Shown one piece after another: positions 25,301 to 38,426 of a stretch of 64,000 nt of DNA. The stretch comes from Cyanoderma ruficeps (taxonomy: Eukaryota > Chordata > Aves > Passeriformes > Timaliidae), in assembly GCA_008694505.1 (NCBI GenBank), contig VZDJ01007747.1, positions 12,606,400 to 12,670,399 of the forward strand, written 5' to 3'. The translations under genes and the position numbers were made by a program. The notes beneath the pieces are model-generated. The model was given only the letters and a program-made list of their open reading frames with translations. It searched no databases and was not told the DNA's origin. Each line of letters starts with the position of its first letter. Position 1 is the first letter of the stretch.

Positions 25301-26460
25301 ATCATCTTCAAAATCAAACGTTTGCTTAGATTTTAGCAGGAGAACTTATGCCAGAGAGAAATTTCAAATTCTCCAGCACTACTGGCAACCTTTCAGGAAG
25401 TGCTTTTCCAAGCATATGAAACTACTTCCTAAAGACAATCTGGAGAGATTACTTATAACGGTTTTCATACAAAACCATGATGGAGTCATGTGCACATAAA
25501 AATATTGTGGTAGAAGGATTCCTTTGACTTTTTTCCCCAGGAGCTTATTGCACGTACCACAAAGTACATACATGCATTTACAGGATTGCAGACCTGGACA
25601 CCGGAATTTTGGACACACACTTAGTAATACCAAGAGCCCATTGTAGTCACTGAGGTCACCATTTACAGGACCAGACCATGAAACAACTTCTGTTTGTTCT
25701 TGCATGTTTCTAACATTTCTTTTACTGAGAACTGCAATTTCCTCAATGCTTTAACAGCAGCTCTTTTCAAACAAAGTAGATTCAGACACAAGGAACACAT
25801 ATCTCATTAGAGTAATTGGCAGTGAGAATGACATTTCTGGTATGCTGAATTAAGTTTTGCTTCAAAAGAAAGTGTTTTGTTTATTTTCAAATTAATTTCA
25901 ACTAGGATCACAAAAGAAGGAAAAACATAAATGGATGAATTTTAAGGACATTTTGTTTCATACTGAAATAGTTCTAAAACAGTCTGGAGAGCAATTATTA
26001 ATTTTACTTGATAAACATTTATGACAGATACTATATTTTTTATTAATTTAACTAGAGGCTCTGACACCTCACACAATAACTTCCTATGCTCTCTTACCTT
26101 TAAGAAAAGTCAAATAGCTGCCACTCTCAATTATAAGTGGCAAAACTTGAGCAGTATCTATTAAATTCCTGTTTTTCCTGAGGAAAGAAACAAAGAACAC
26201 AGAAGTTGCTGTTGCAAAAGACTAAGATTATAGAACTGTTGCCTTAAAATATCTTTTTGCAGTTATTTGACATTTGGCTCCATTAGAACTTAAGCTATGG
26301 CATAATTGTATTTCTTTTTTGAGCTGTCATTAAAATTGACTGTGCCTTTAAACAAATGTGCCCAGATGCTCTGGGTACAGCTAATCACAGGCACAAAGGC
26401 CCAGTCAAGGTCAGGCTGCAACTTTGTCTCTAATTGCCTGGTTATACATTCCTTGTTCAC

Positions 26461-26519
26461 GCAAATCTTCTACCAACTTCAATGGGATTTTTGTTTAGTG
26501 AGGATTACAGGATTCAGCC
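26461..26519 (+). repeat. Possible ancient amniote dispersed repeat
   Basis: ACTTCAATGGGATTTTTG, then AGTGAGGATTACAGGATTCA. From memory this resembles the widespread old repeat end in turtles, crocodilians and birds with the pattern 'gacttcaatgggagttttg ... gtaaggactgcaggatttggccc'. The family name is not certain. Confidence 0.4.
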
Positions 26520-29500
26520 TCCTAGCTTAACTACTGCATCTATACATCACTGTGTGTAATATGCTTCAGTCCCTACAGTTACAGTATATGTAGTTTTACT
26601 AGCCCTAAATATCACACTGAGCTTTTTAGGACTTTTACCATTCCAAAGCCCTAAAATTCAGTTTCTGTTTTTTATCCTTTTCTTTTTTTGGCTCTTCCAC
26701 AGTCAAAACTACCAGACTTAAAAAAATAGCTACCTGGAAGCCCATCTTTGTCTTACTGCTGCTGTAATTTTCATTTCAAACATTCTAATTTGCTTTCTAA
26801 ACCTACCAACCTAACTACTATATCAGCCATTCTGCCAAAACACAAAGACATTATGTTTCCTACTCCGAAGTCTCTCTCAAATTCTTGGTTGCATTTCAGG
26901 TCCTTATTAAAGCAATCTAGCGATTTTTACATGATCTTACCAATGCCCATAATAGCTTTTGTTGACTTCTCTAAACGTTTTTGCTTGCCACAGCACGTTT
27001 GTATGATTAAGTCTCAATTCCATTTTTTTTACATGTTTACATCAGGTTGCCTGCAGTCTTCCTAGTTTACCCCACACGTGTTCATGAAACATTTTTTCAT
27101 CATTATGCAAACACTACAACTTAGACGAAGTGCATGCCATCATTTTTTATCAGACCAGCTGTACGACTGAAAGACAAGAGTGTTTCTACATTGTCAATTC
27201 AGGCCTGTTGGTCTCTTCCTCATCCAAACTGAACACATGAGGAAACCCAGATACAGCTGACAAGACAGTTCACTCAAGCGCCCAAGTCTAACAGCACAAA
27301 ACAAAACACCATGAGTTTGTCCCCAGCACATCCCAGCTGCTCTAGAAACAAAGAACCCCTTCTGTTACTTCCCAGGGCACGCAACCTGCAGTACCACACT
27401 ACACAAAAACCTTTCCAAGGGGCAGAAGCACACACGTTGACAATTTAAAATCCAAAATATAGTCAAAAACACAGAGAAAACCAAGTTTCCCTGAATGGAT
27501 GGGCCCTCCAAAGCAACAAAAACAGTAATTACGCCTCAGAGACATGTAACGGGAGCTGAGGGGACTGACAAAATGCTCTGACAAGTGTGTGTGCTCATTC
27601 TGCTCTGGGCAGCATTGACATTGGGTGGACCCACGACCAAAGGGTCTGAGGGCTCAAGTTTGCTCTCTACCACAATCCACAAATCCCACCTAGATGGAGC
27701 CTTTCCTTCCTTAAGAAATGCCATGAACATGAGATACATTTGGTGCAACTCTTGTCAAAATCTTGATGAACTCCTAACACCTCCCAAAAGTAAAGCCTGG
27801 CACATGGACTCCCTGGAAAATGAAAACAGATCAGTGAAACTACAAGACAACACATATAATTTACAACTCAGTAACTTCCACATGCAAGTCGTATCATAAG
27901 GAAGCCAAGCAGCTTCAGGGGGGCTACAGTTTAATGTAATCAGCTTTATTAATACATGTTAAATCCCTGTTGCATTCGTGCATAATTTTTTAGGATAAAT
28001 TTTTAGGAAATGGGTGTTTCTCCATATTCCCTCCCCATGCAAGGTGTTTGTGGAAATGTAGCTACTTCAAGCTCTCTGACCCCTGTATTCTAAACTGTCT
28101 GCTGGATTAAAAAAAAAAAAGCATTTAATACTGGAAGACTTTTTACAACACAAACTTAGCCTCTGCCATTGCAAACATTTCAAGCAAAATACCAAAAATA
28201 ACCCAAGCAAAGCTGTCCAGGTAGAAAGCCAAGCACTTACTGGTCTTACCATAGGAAATCATTACATGACTGTCTCACACCCTCTGAACTCCCTCACACT
28301 TGCAATCCTACCTCGCATCATGCTATCTATACTCGTTCTCAGTGTTATTGTCTCCATTTCTGTAGCACAATACTTTTGATAGAGGTGTAGAAAAATAAAA
28401 TCTTATGTTAGAGAAACACGTGCCTCCTTAATGTATTGTCAAGAAAAATTCAACTATTTTTTATTTCTATTGATTAGAAAGATGCGCTGGTGCACACTCG
28501 ATATTTTTATTATGTTAAACATTTAGATTTTTAAATCTATAGACTTTGTTTCTACCCAGACCCATGGTCTTTAACTCACGCAAGTCTTTGGATAACTTCA
28601 TATGTTTCTGTTAGCCTCAATTCTAAATATTAATTTCTGACTTGTGAGCAATATATCAACTGTGTGCCACAGACTGAGAAACTGTGAGTTCACTGACTCA
28701 TTTTTGTCTTATGAGAGGCCAATACTCCAACATGTTTTTAATAGCATTTTACTGTAATTTGAACAAAATTTCTTGAGCAGCAGATAAAAGATGAATTGCT
28801 TACATGAGGATGAGAAGCATAAACTAAAGTGACACACTGGGTAAAGTATATTTAAAAGTCTTTAGTGAGGTGTAAGCAGCAGCAAATATATAATTGATGC
28901 TCAAGGTTTGCAGTTTCTGCGACATCACAATACAAGTGATAAGAATACTATTAAATGGGGTCCACTTTCAAGGTTACCTTATGTTCCAATAGAGTTCGAA
29001 ACAGTCACTGCCAAATGACATACAAACTGGTACTTTTCATGCTTGAAAGGCACATGCTAGTCAGAAGATTTTATCAGCTGTTTACTTTAAATGCAAAAGG
29101 GCACTTAACTCCCACTGACAAAAAATGGATGCAAACTCGGTAAGTTTAGGACACTTGTACAGTCAGCAGGTGCTAGACTCATGCAGAAACAGTAGTTAAC
29201 TTCTGGGGCTCGAGCACCAGCCCGACCATCGTACTCTTTTCACCCCAGAATGTACAGTCCCAGTAAAGAGCACAGCTAATTGCCAGATGAAGTACAGATC
29301 AGTATAGCCTGTGGGCTTTGCAAAAGGACTTCTCAGTCTTCTTCAGTACCATGGTACTCTGTCCCATCAAATAAGGGAGGCTGGATAACCCAGCAATGTG
29401 ATGCAGTTCAAAGTCTAGACTGCTGCAATTTAAATTTAAAGATGTGTTATCTCACTATCCTCTCTGTAAGCAACGTGAAGCACACACATGGAGAGTATGA

Positions 29501-30100
29501 ATTAGAACTGGACAATCCAAATTTTGGAAGGTAACCAAGTACATATTACCCAGCCAGTAAGCACATGTTTTTAAACTGAACTCAAAACCATGTCTTTTCT
29601 GTGAATTGAAATTCATGTGTGTCTTATTTTGACCTTCTTCCAGTAAAGCCTGCACTAAGTCATAGTACTTTGCAGCCTGCACTCAGAACAGAAAATAATT
29701 CTCTGAAGTGACCAGATACATACTTTCCATTCTCAGCCTTTTTCAAATTTCTAACCAATACTCAGCATTTAAGGATGGATCCCTGTTCTCTGCAACCACA
29801 TGTGGTTGGCTTCCTGAGCGCAATGCCAACATTTCCTTAGAGCATTCCTTGCGTGAGTTGCCTAAAACTTCTCACCACCATCTTTAAGACCAAATGACAC
29901 ATGCATTAAAGTTTCCCAGCTCTGACTGTGAAAGTTATTTGTGCTTACTGATTCTGCCCACAGATAGACTCCAGTGCTGCCAGACTCATCACCCTTCTTA
30001 GGTAAGTGATCTTTCTTAGGGCTAAACACACTTGAAGGTAGATTTGAAGAGCACACTCATGTTCCTTATATGAACTGCAATATTTCATGATACTCTCCCG

Positions 30101-30159
30101 GTACAAAATTAGTACAAAAATCACCCAGTAATCACACTAGTACAAAATCACCCAGAAAG
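30101..30159. repeat. Imperfect direct repeat of GTACAAAA/TCACCCAG units
   Basis: GTACAAAATTA at 30101, AGTACAAAAATCACCCAG at 30111 and AGTACAAAATCACCCAG at 30139 form a short tandem-like array with a 28-bp spacing between the two fuller units. Confidence 0.75.
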
Positions 30160-30927
30160 TGCAGGAAATACATGGAAAAGGGAGCAGTAAGTCTTCAGTT
30201 CCTAGAGCACTGCCTAGTGCCAGTACACACTAAATCCCCATATGAATTCATTGAGATAGCCAGGTCAGGCAAATCTCACTAGTGGGCAGAATTATACCTA
30301 TTTAGCAGTAGTTCCAAATTTAAAGCCACAGAACTTCTGGGAAAAACAAACAGAAAGTGGTCTTTGACTATAACAATATTCCTGACAAAAGACCTTACAT
30401 CTGCTAATAAAAGGTAGAAGCTATACTTGGTGTCATGTCCTGAATCAGAAGCTATAGTATATCAAAAAGATGTTGATTTGCTTTTACATTTGAAGGGATT
30501 GCCTCAGGATTTATACTTAATCTGGTTTTCAGAAAGGATGAGCTCTTCTAGATAGAAACAGATGTCAGAAAATGCATTGTCAGACAGAAAATATGGAACA
30601 CTACTCTAAAAAAAAACCTTCTGACTTTTTTTCAAAGAAAAATTAAAAAGACAATGCAGTATAGTCAAATCCAGCAAGGTATAAATGGCATAAATGAATA
30701 TATAGTTATATACGTGTTCTTTCATGACTTCAGATTTATCACAGGTATATTAGTGACTCCCATTTTCATGATTTTGATATGATACTGGCTGCCATGGTAG
30801 CATTTTTGATAAGTAAGGGAAGAGTTAAAAACTTGGAAATATAATTTTCATTTAAAAATCTCCCAAATGCAGATTTATGAGTTGGAAGGGGAGAGAGGAA
30901 GAATGTGGTTAGGAGGGGAGAATGTGT

Positions 30928-30951
30928 GGGTTTTTTGGGGGGAGGGTGGGG
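30928..30951 (+). other. Canonical G-quadruplex motif
   Basis: Plus-strand tracts GGG, GGGGGG, GGG and GGGG are separated by loops TTTTTT, A and T, satisfying the four-tract, loop 1-7 rule. It lies in a G-rich, then T-rich patch (about 30885-30980) inside otherwise AT-rich intron 1. The plus strand is the template strand for VEGFC. Confidence 0.7.
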
Positions 30952-31199
30952 TTTGTTTCTTTTTTTCTTCTTTTGATTGCTTGCTTATGGCAAACTAGTA
31001 CTGGTTACTTTCTAATCCTCCTAGAATAACAGATCCCCAACAGCCATCTAATCCAACAAGTAGCTGCCATAAACTCATGATTTATCGGGTCTCTTTAGCC
31101 CTTAAGGATACTGCATTAAGGAGACTCCTTAAGGAAAAGTTCCCAACAGCCATCTAGCCCAATATACCAATCAAACTTAAAGACAAAAATTTCCAGTCT

Positions 31200-31915
31200 C
31201 TCTACAAAACTAGTTCTATTTATTAATCATTGCCATAGAAAATATATTTTCCCCCTTATATCCTTTGGAAGCCTCTCCTGTTTCAACATATGATCATTGT
31301 CTTTTGTTCTAGGCCTGTGCACCTCAGTGAAAAGCCTGGTTCCATGTCCGAAGCAACCTTCAAGTGGAGGACCACTATTTGGTCCAGTCCTCTCAGACCC
31401 CTCTCATAGGGCAGATGTTTCACCCATCTTGGTGGCCCGCTGCTAGACACAGTCAAGTTCATTAACATCTTTCATGCTGGGTTTTTTCTTTTCTTTTTCC
31501 AGAAAACCAAGCACAGTATTCCACATATGGTTTAACAGTCAAGTAGAGGACAATCACTTTGCTCAATTTACTAGCCATGCTCCTCTTGAGGGAGCCCAGG
31601 ATGCTGTCAGTCTGCATGGCTGGCAGGGCACAGTGTCAGCTGATGTTCAGTTTAACCATCCACCAGGAGCCCTTTCCCACAGACCTGCTTCCCAACCACT
31701 CAGCCTCAGCCTCTATCACTGCAAGGAGCTCTTCCATCCCACGTTAAAGACTTGCATTTGTCTTTATTGAACCTCATCAGATTCCAGTCAGTCCATTTTT
31801 CCAGTGTACCCGAGTCTCTCTGAATGGCAAACCTCCAAGGAAGTCTATCAGCTTCACTGCCTCTGCACCTCCAGTTTGCTGCTATACAAAAACCATATGA
31901 AGGTGCACTCTGCCT
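31200..31915 (-). mobile_element. CR1 LINE copy, internal to 3' region, antisense
   Basis: The plus strand matches the reverse complement of a CR1 in order: CATTGTCTTTTGTTCTAGGC, CTGTGCACCTCAGTGAAAAG, CTCATAGGGCAGATGTTTCA, CACAGTATTCCACATATGGT, CCCAGGATGCTGTCAGTCTG, CTTGCATTTGTCTTTATTGA, GAGTCTCTCTGAATGGCAAA and GAAGGTGCACTCTGCCTCAC. The left border is fuzzy and may reach back to about 31040. The right side breaks off just before the SINE at 31960, and a further CR1 piece follows after it. Confidence 0.9.
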
Positions 31916-31959
31916 CACCACCATGTACTCTCTTCTCCTGTAACTCTCAAGGATACCAA

Positions 31960-32088
31960 AAGGTGGTTAGAGCACAGTAATACCAAAGTTGTGGCTTTGA
32001 TCCCTGTATGGGTCATTCACTTAAGAGTTGGACTCAACAATCCTCGTGGCTCCCTTCCAACTCAGAATAACATGTGAATCTGTGACTG
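31960..32088 (+). mobile_element. tRNA-Ile/CR1-tailed SINE (TguSINE1-like)
   Basis: The head resembles tRNA-Ile: GGTGGTTAGAGCACAGTAAT, then ACCAAAGTTGTGG, with a B-box-like GGCTTTGATCC at 31993-32003 and CCCTGTATGGGTCATT closing the tRNA-like part. The tail is CR1-like: AAGAGTTGGACTCAACAATC, CTCGTGGCTCCCTTCCAACT, CAGAATAACATGTGAATCTG. This head-tail combination is that of TguSINE1, described from zebra finch. The A box is degraded, so it is a fossil copy, not a tRNA gene. It sits in a gap between two CR1 pieces. Confidence 0.82.
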
Positions 32089-32260
32089 TAGTAAAACAGG
32101 ACAAATCCCAGGAGAGGGCTCCCATCCACAAACCTACTGATTTCATCAAAGACTGTGATCAGATTAGTCAAGCATGATTTACCCTTGGCATTCACAGTCT
32201 GACTCCAAAAATATCCCATTTACCAGTTCTCTAATTAACCCCAAAGTTGCTCTTTTCAAG
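32089..32260 (-). mobile_element. CR1 LINE fragment, reverse-transcriptase part, antisense
   Basis: CTCCCATCCACAAACCTACT, GATTTCATCAAAGACTGTGA, TCAGATTAGTCAAGCATGAT and TTACCCTTGGCATTCACAG follow the antisense CR1 coding region, further 5' in the element than the piece at 31200-31915. It has the same orientation and the expected order, so both are probably one insertion that has lost some hundred bases where the SINE now lies. Confidence 0.72.
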
Positions 32261-34500
32261 GGCAGGATGATACTCTGCTACTTGAATTCCTTGCATGAGC
32301 TTCAGTAATTCATGCTTGCTACAAGCCAAGGCTGTCTTTGATTATTGCCTTCTTGGCCAGCTCTTTATTTGTGAGGACTCTCTCACTCAGATATATTGCA
32401 CCCTCATTAGCGTCCTTTTGACAGTCTCCAGAAACATCCTGGGCTGCTTTTGTGCACTGCCCTTCCAGCAAGCAGGAGGGAGGCTAATGTCTATCCCAAA
32501 AACAAGGATCTCAGAATTGCTTAGATATTACATTGTTGTATTCTCATACTAAGCAAGTGATCCCTAAAATATGCTCACTATTATGTCACCCATACCTGCC
32601 CCTCCTCTGATCCTAATCAACAAGAAACCTATTCACCCAAACTGCTTCTGCTTGCAAAGGAAAACCCCCACTCCCTTCTTCCCCGACAGTCTTCCTACAT
32701 CCATCCATCATAGTTGTTCCAACAATGCCTTACTGATGCGTCTGCATGCAGAGGTCTGTCTGCTCCTGATTGATTCCTAGGTTGTGTGCATCTCTCTGCA
32801 GGCAATTCTTCCCTGACAGTCTATAAACCAGAAGATTTATGTTTTGCTTTGGTGTTGTTCTTCCTCAGATTTGACCATCTGCTGATAGTACTCTTCTGTC
32901 ATCTAAATTTTGATTGTTTTTTCCAATAAAACTTTTTCCTACTCTTTAAAATCTGTGTCCAGCACTCTCAACTCCAGTAACAAAACATTAATTAAAAAAG
33001 TGTGTACAGACCATCTCACAAAGTTTGTCTGTCAGCTATCACACTTTCAAATTAACACTGCTACTTTGGGAGAAGCTGTACTGCTGTAAATTAAAATTAT
33101 GAAAAACCTGTAGAAGTCTATGCAATAACATGTTCCATCAGTATCACGTATGTAAGCAATGGGAGGAAAGGTTTTATCCTAGCCAAACAAGGATAAAATC
33201 TCATCTAACACAGTGAGTTTAAAGACCAGAATCAAATACTGAAAATATTATTTGGAATTGAGCAAACAGCCACATAAATACAGTTATCCTGCACTGGTAC
33301 TCCAAAAACCCCCTTTAAAAGTTACCCTAGGAATATCTACAGATTGCAGTACTGAGACTGCCTAACTTGATTTCATTTGGCACACTCTGGATCAGAACGC
33401 AGGCACCCCAGCTGGGAGGTGCAGTTGAGTCTCTTGATGGACAAGAGGCTTTGACAGAAAACATTTCCTGAGACAAAAAAATCAGCAGGGCTTCAGTTCT
33501 GCTGAGGATATTGACCAGCAATACACTGAAACATTAATCAACAGTGAGGATCACCGGCCTCGCATCTTGAACTACAATTCCACTTCCTTGGCTAAGCCTG
33601 CAGAAGAGCTTCAGAGAACAGTAATACAGGCTACCATTCATAAGAAGTGGATGCAGTTTCTTTTCCAGCAAGTCAACTGACCATGGTAACTTAGTATTTG
33701 TTTAGCAAATAGAGTTCTCTTAAGAAAACAAGATGTTATTGACCCCTACAGTTAGTTCAAAAAACCTCTGAGAAGAGGAATAGACGCACAATTCAATGCG
33801 CTGGAAAAAAAAGGTGTTAATGTTGACTACTGAATGAAAACAACTCTATCAAACAACTCCTACTGATGAGTTATTGCTATAATATTGTAAAAACATGTGG
33901 ATCACTTGCAGTTCCTTCTAAACAAAATACTCACAATCCAAATTTCCAGATGACAATCTTCTTTCATCCAGACTTAATTCTGAGCACATCTCTTTTGAAC
34001 TAAACCAAGGAGATCATCTCCAAGGTGAAAATAAGGTGATATAAACATCTGTAGGGCTGGAGTACAGATTAGCCTTCATTTTAAATTTATTTTCAAAAAA
34101 AGCTTTCTATTACTAGGTGACTATTCTATATTTATGCAGACTCTTAAGCAACACCCTGTAACTGTTAAGTATAACTTCCTATATATTGCTTGGTTAGAGA
34201 AACTTTTTTTAGAAGCTAGACCATAGCACAGAAAATGCTATAGAAAAACCAAAGATGCAGGACCAAAAGAGGTTGTGTTCCTCACCATTCCATGATGGCT
34301 TTTTTCAAAATGCAGCCAAAAATAGGTTGTGTACATTATAAAATTGCTAGACTAAAATCAAAATTGTTTCTATAGTTAAGTGCTGCTCATTTTTAAACCT
34401 GGAATGAAAAGGCAGCCCAACCCCTTTGCTAGAAGTGCCCGAAAATCAAAAAACATAACTGAAGGAGCCATTCTATCCTGTCTGGCTGTTGTGACCAAAG

Positions 34501-34640
34501 CTACACTGATTTTAGTGGAGCTGAGACTATTAACAGCAGCTGAAGATCTGGTCTTCCAATTTAAATTCTGTCTTGACTTTGAGTAATTCTGTTGAGGTCA
34601 CTAGAACAGGGTTACTCGGGACATAAATTTGCCCCAAGGG
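34501..34640 (+). repeat. Possible ancient amniote repeat, two adjoining ends
   Basis: CTACACTGATTTTAGTGGAG, then AACAGCAGCTGAAGATCTGG, resembles the old repeat pattern 'actgatttcagtggagct ... caccagctgaggatctggcc'. About 40 bp later, TGAGGTCACTAGAACAGGGT, then ACTCGGGACATAAATTTGCC, resembles a second variant of that group. Attribution is from memory and the family name is uncertain. Confidence 0.42.
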
Positions 34641-37600
34641 CTTTTGTTGCCTGAGATATATTTATATTACATTAATGTATAAACAGAAAATGCCTAGCAA
34701 GTTCCAGCAAAGCAAGTAATGTAATTAGTTTGTAACTTGTGCTTAAGTCTCTCAAGGGTTACTGAGGGTCAAATTAGGGAAACATATTTCTGAAAAGCAC
34801 AGGTCCTAAAATAACTAAGTTTCAGCTTACATCTCTAAGTGGTAGCACCTCTGTATTTTGACTTCCAATAATCTTTTTAAAGAGTAAACAGACGCAAATG
34901 ACAGAATAAAATACATCTGAAATGATGGAATGTCATATTAAAAAGCAAATTATACTTTTAAGTGTTTTGAGAAATAAAAATGCTTTAGTTAATTTTTTTT
35001 AAACTTCAGAACATTATAAAGATACAAATAACCACAAAAGTAAGTATTTTTTTTTCATGTATTCTAAAACAGAAAAATTCAGGTGCAAACAAAAAGTGAG
35101 TATTGTCTACTTTTTACTATCCGTAATCTTTCCTCATCTGAAGTTTAAGGTTCAGTAAAACCTGCACACACAAGTTAGCAGGACTGGGCCTAAACATCAA
35201 ATGTCAGTGGACCACAGCAAGCTGTTTAAGGAAACTGATGCCACTTGTCATACCCATGAACTGAGTAGCAGTGTCTTTTACAAGAAGCAGCATGGTTTCA
35301 TTAGAAAAGGCAAAAGTTACGTAACTTGAAGGTTGAGAAACACTATAAGACACTCATTATCCATAAGAATGTCAGGGAGAATATTTTCTTTATTAACTAA
35401 ACCTGTCTGAGAACCCTAAACAGCCACTAAAATATAATTAAAATAAACTATCAAAGGTCACCATGGACCATTTGTTCATTTAGATAACAACACAGGCAGA
35501 TACCAGCCTTTGATAACTCTCATTTATTGAATTTATTAACAACCTGCAGGAATGTGCTTGTTGCATTACATGACTGTGCATATTGAACAATTGTTTTATT
35601 TCAACTTTGCTGACTTCTATTTTACATCGTTCACAACCCTTTACACTATGCAAACACATTTTATTTTTAGATCCTGTTATGTCACACATGACATTTATCA
35701 ACACGTCAATTAGTTACAGAAAACTAAAAAAAAAAAAGAGTACAGAAATGCAGTCTCCCTAAGGGTTAAAGAGACCAGATAAATCATGAGTTAACAACTA
35801 CTTGTAGCATGTAGTTCACCAGATTTATCTGACAGTACATAAAAACTCTGAATTTTTTCATGCCAAATATGTAAATCTGTTATTTAACAGTTGGTAAAGC
35901 AGGAACTTTCAAAGTGGAGATAAAAAGGAATAGAATAGTGAAGTCCGTTTGAGTTCCATTAACAAAAACATGATGCTTCCACATACAGCTAGTGAACACG
36001 GTACCAAGTGATGTGAGCAGCCAAGACCACAACAGCTTTAATGGAGAAAGACAGAAATACGTATTTCTGAAGCATGGGCAGAAATGGAAAAATGCTTTTG
36101 ATCTAGCTCATAAAGGAAAATAAACCCTGACAATACACATCTGGGATGCTGCTCTCAGGTCCCATTATAGTATTATAGTGCAATGTTTCTAATTTGTTTG
36201 TACAGATATATTTCTAATTTGCAACTGCAAATACAAAGTCTTATGAATTAAAAAGGAATTCAAGCAAGTCAGATAGTTCACACTGAAATGAAATATTATT
36301 GTTTCTTGATTTACAGAGGAGTAACAGCTGGCACTTATTATGTCTATGTACTATATCCATCACCAAAAACACTAACTCCAATAAATCTACCTTATGTCCT
36401 TGTAAATATAAAGCTGTTTTTCCTTTCCTAGACCAGATTGCTAGCTTATGCAAAGTGGTACAGCTCTAAATCCAGCCCTCTATCTTCTAATCAGTTCAAA
36501 TTATGTACCAGACACAAATTTATCTAGTTTAGCTTTTACAGATGGGGGTGGATTTTGGTCTTGCTGTTGTTGTTGTTTTATGGGAGTTTTGTTTGTTCAT
36601 TTTTTTTTTAACCAAGTGATTGACTTCCACAGAGAACATGAGACATGGTACCAGTAAATCAGAGTATCAGAAAGTACTGTTGGGATTTTTTCAAAGCTCT
36701 ATTTGCAATAGATGCCAATTTGTGCATCATTATCTCTACTACAGCATGTGTTGTTTTTAAACAGACAATCCACTGCAACTGGATAGTGACAAGAATAAAA
36801 GGAATAAAGGCAGTGGAAAGAACATTAACCACAGAAAGATGAGTAGGACTTGGCCTCTCATGATCCGACCACCCAATGTATGGGACATAAGTACTGAGAA
36901 ACAAATGTGCTTTAACTCTCCCATCTGATGAAGAAAGAATGAAGCAGAACAGATTGTCCAGCAAGCTTCTGTTAAGTGCTTATCACAATTTTCAGTACAG
37001 AGGATAGAGCAAACCACTAGAGAGGAAATATTTTTACAGTCTACTCAAACTACGTGGGGGGACTTAATCCACACTGTAAAGAAGGAAATAGTTTTCCATT
37101 AAATAGAGCATTAACCTTCAAAGGAAAGTCGATCTTCTACCTAATCAGGAGAGGAGCAACTTATAGACAGATAGTGATGAGAAGATGTATTTATATCTTT
37201 CAGCCTTTACATTCAGGTTTAAAAAAGGTCAGTTGTAACCAGGCAGCTGACATGGGTGACAGAGTAACAAAGGGCTTCAACTACAATGGGGAAAACATTC
37301 TTCTGTGTGTTAATCTGGATGCTTTAAAAATCAAATTACTTTGTCTCTCAATTTCATCAGAAGGAACAACAGAGCTATTACCGGCCATCTTTGAGAACAA
37401 CCAGTCTGGAGGAATGGTGGTTTCAGGAGACTAGAAAAGAAAACCAGAGTTCCTACCCCAGGCTCATTTCCAATTGCACAAACACTAGAGCAAACGATAA
37501 ACAAACAAGTTATTTGCAAGTTCTTAGGAAGGAAAATGAAGAATCATCCTTATCCCTTACCCCCCTAAAAGACTGTAAACATCTGTTACAGCTGTGTGTA

Positions 37601-38373
37601 ACGCATCAATCACATCAAATTAGTATCATTATCTTTTCCTGTTATGGCAGGGAAATGGTTTCCTGATAAGGAAGAAGCAATATGGATTAGAGGAGTTAGG
37701 ACAAACCTTCTACACAGCAATAAGCAGCATTGTCACATTGTCACATGGGGAAGAGCCATACTTTCCCTCTGCTTGCCTGCAACCCAGCTTCACTGGGTTT
37801 CACCTTTCTCCCAACCTTGCACCATCTCTATGTGCATATGTGGCCACAAGTCAGACCTAGACAGCCTCTGCTGCAACACAGATCACACATACTTTTAAAC
37901 TTACTATTCCTGCAGCCTAAATAAAGTCAGAAACCAAAACCTGATACAGCTGCATATAAAATCTGTATAACAGCTTCCCCAGCCCCTGCCCCCATGAATG
38001 ATATCGAGAGGTTCTGTGGTCAAAGGGACCCACTAAAAGATACCAGTAAGCAAACTTGGCCCTTTCGCCAATGTGTTGCACTGGTTAAGGACTACAAGAA
38101 ATACTAACAGTTGTCATGGAGCTGCACTTCCTCTTACAATCATTCTTGAGAAAAAAATCTGTGTAATTTTTTTCTGCCAGCTCAGTTTTCTTGGAAAGTT
38201 TGTGACCTCAGTGTGAATTACAAGCCACATCTTGTCCACTCTGTAATTTATTTTGACTTTAGTAAGGCTTTTTCCTTGATATTCTAAGACGCAGGAAATA
38301 TGGTCTAGAGGAAGTTACTAAAAAGAGGGAAGCAAAACTGTTGGAAAACTGTACCCTACATTGTTTGTCAATG

Positions 38374-38426
38374 TTTCACTGTCAAAGTGAACACAGCTGT
38401 CTTCACTGTCAAAGTTAACACACTTG
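38374..38426. repeat. Imperfect 27-bp tandem duplication
   Basis: TTCACTGTCAAAGTGAACAC at 38375 and TTCACTGTCAAAGTTAACAC at 38402 differ at one base over 20, with a 27-bp offset. It is a simple local duplication. Confidence 0.8.

Larger units (their letters stand above)
17745..31199 (-). other. VEGFC: VEGFC intron 1, 17.7-31.2 kb
   Basis: About 13.5 kb of AT-rich intron with no recognisable gene or recent transposable element. Sub-features are a T-rich tract with an undetermined base at 22279, an old-repeat fragment at 26461-26519, a three-unit direct repeat at 30101-30159 and a G-quadruplex motif at 30928-30951. Antisense open frames around 18120-18392 and 21710-22060 have no recognisable domain. 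Short TA runs occur at 19984-19995. Conserved regulatory elements could be here but cannot be proved from one sequence. Confidence 0.6.

Noticed and set aside
31960..32030. tRNA-Ile gene
   Set aside because: The A box and anticodon arm are degraded and a CR1-like tail follows directly, so it is a SINE head rather than a functional tRNA.
37054..37434. 126-residue plus-strand open frame
   Set aside because: No family similarity recognised. A neighbouring frame on the other strand is equally open at one end, and the context is intronic.
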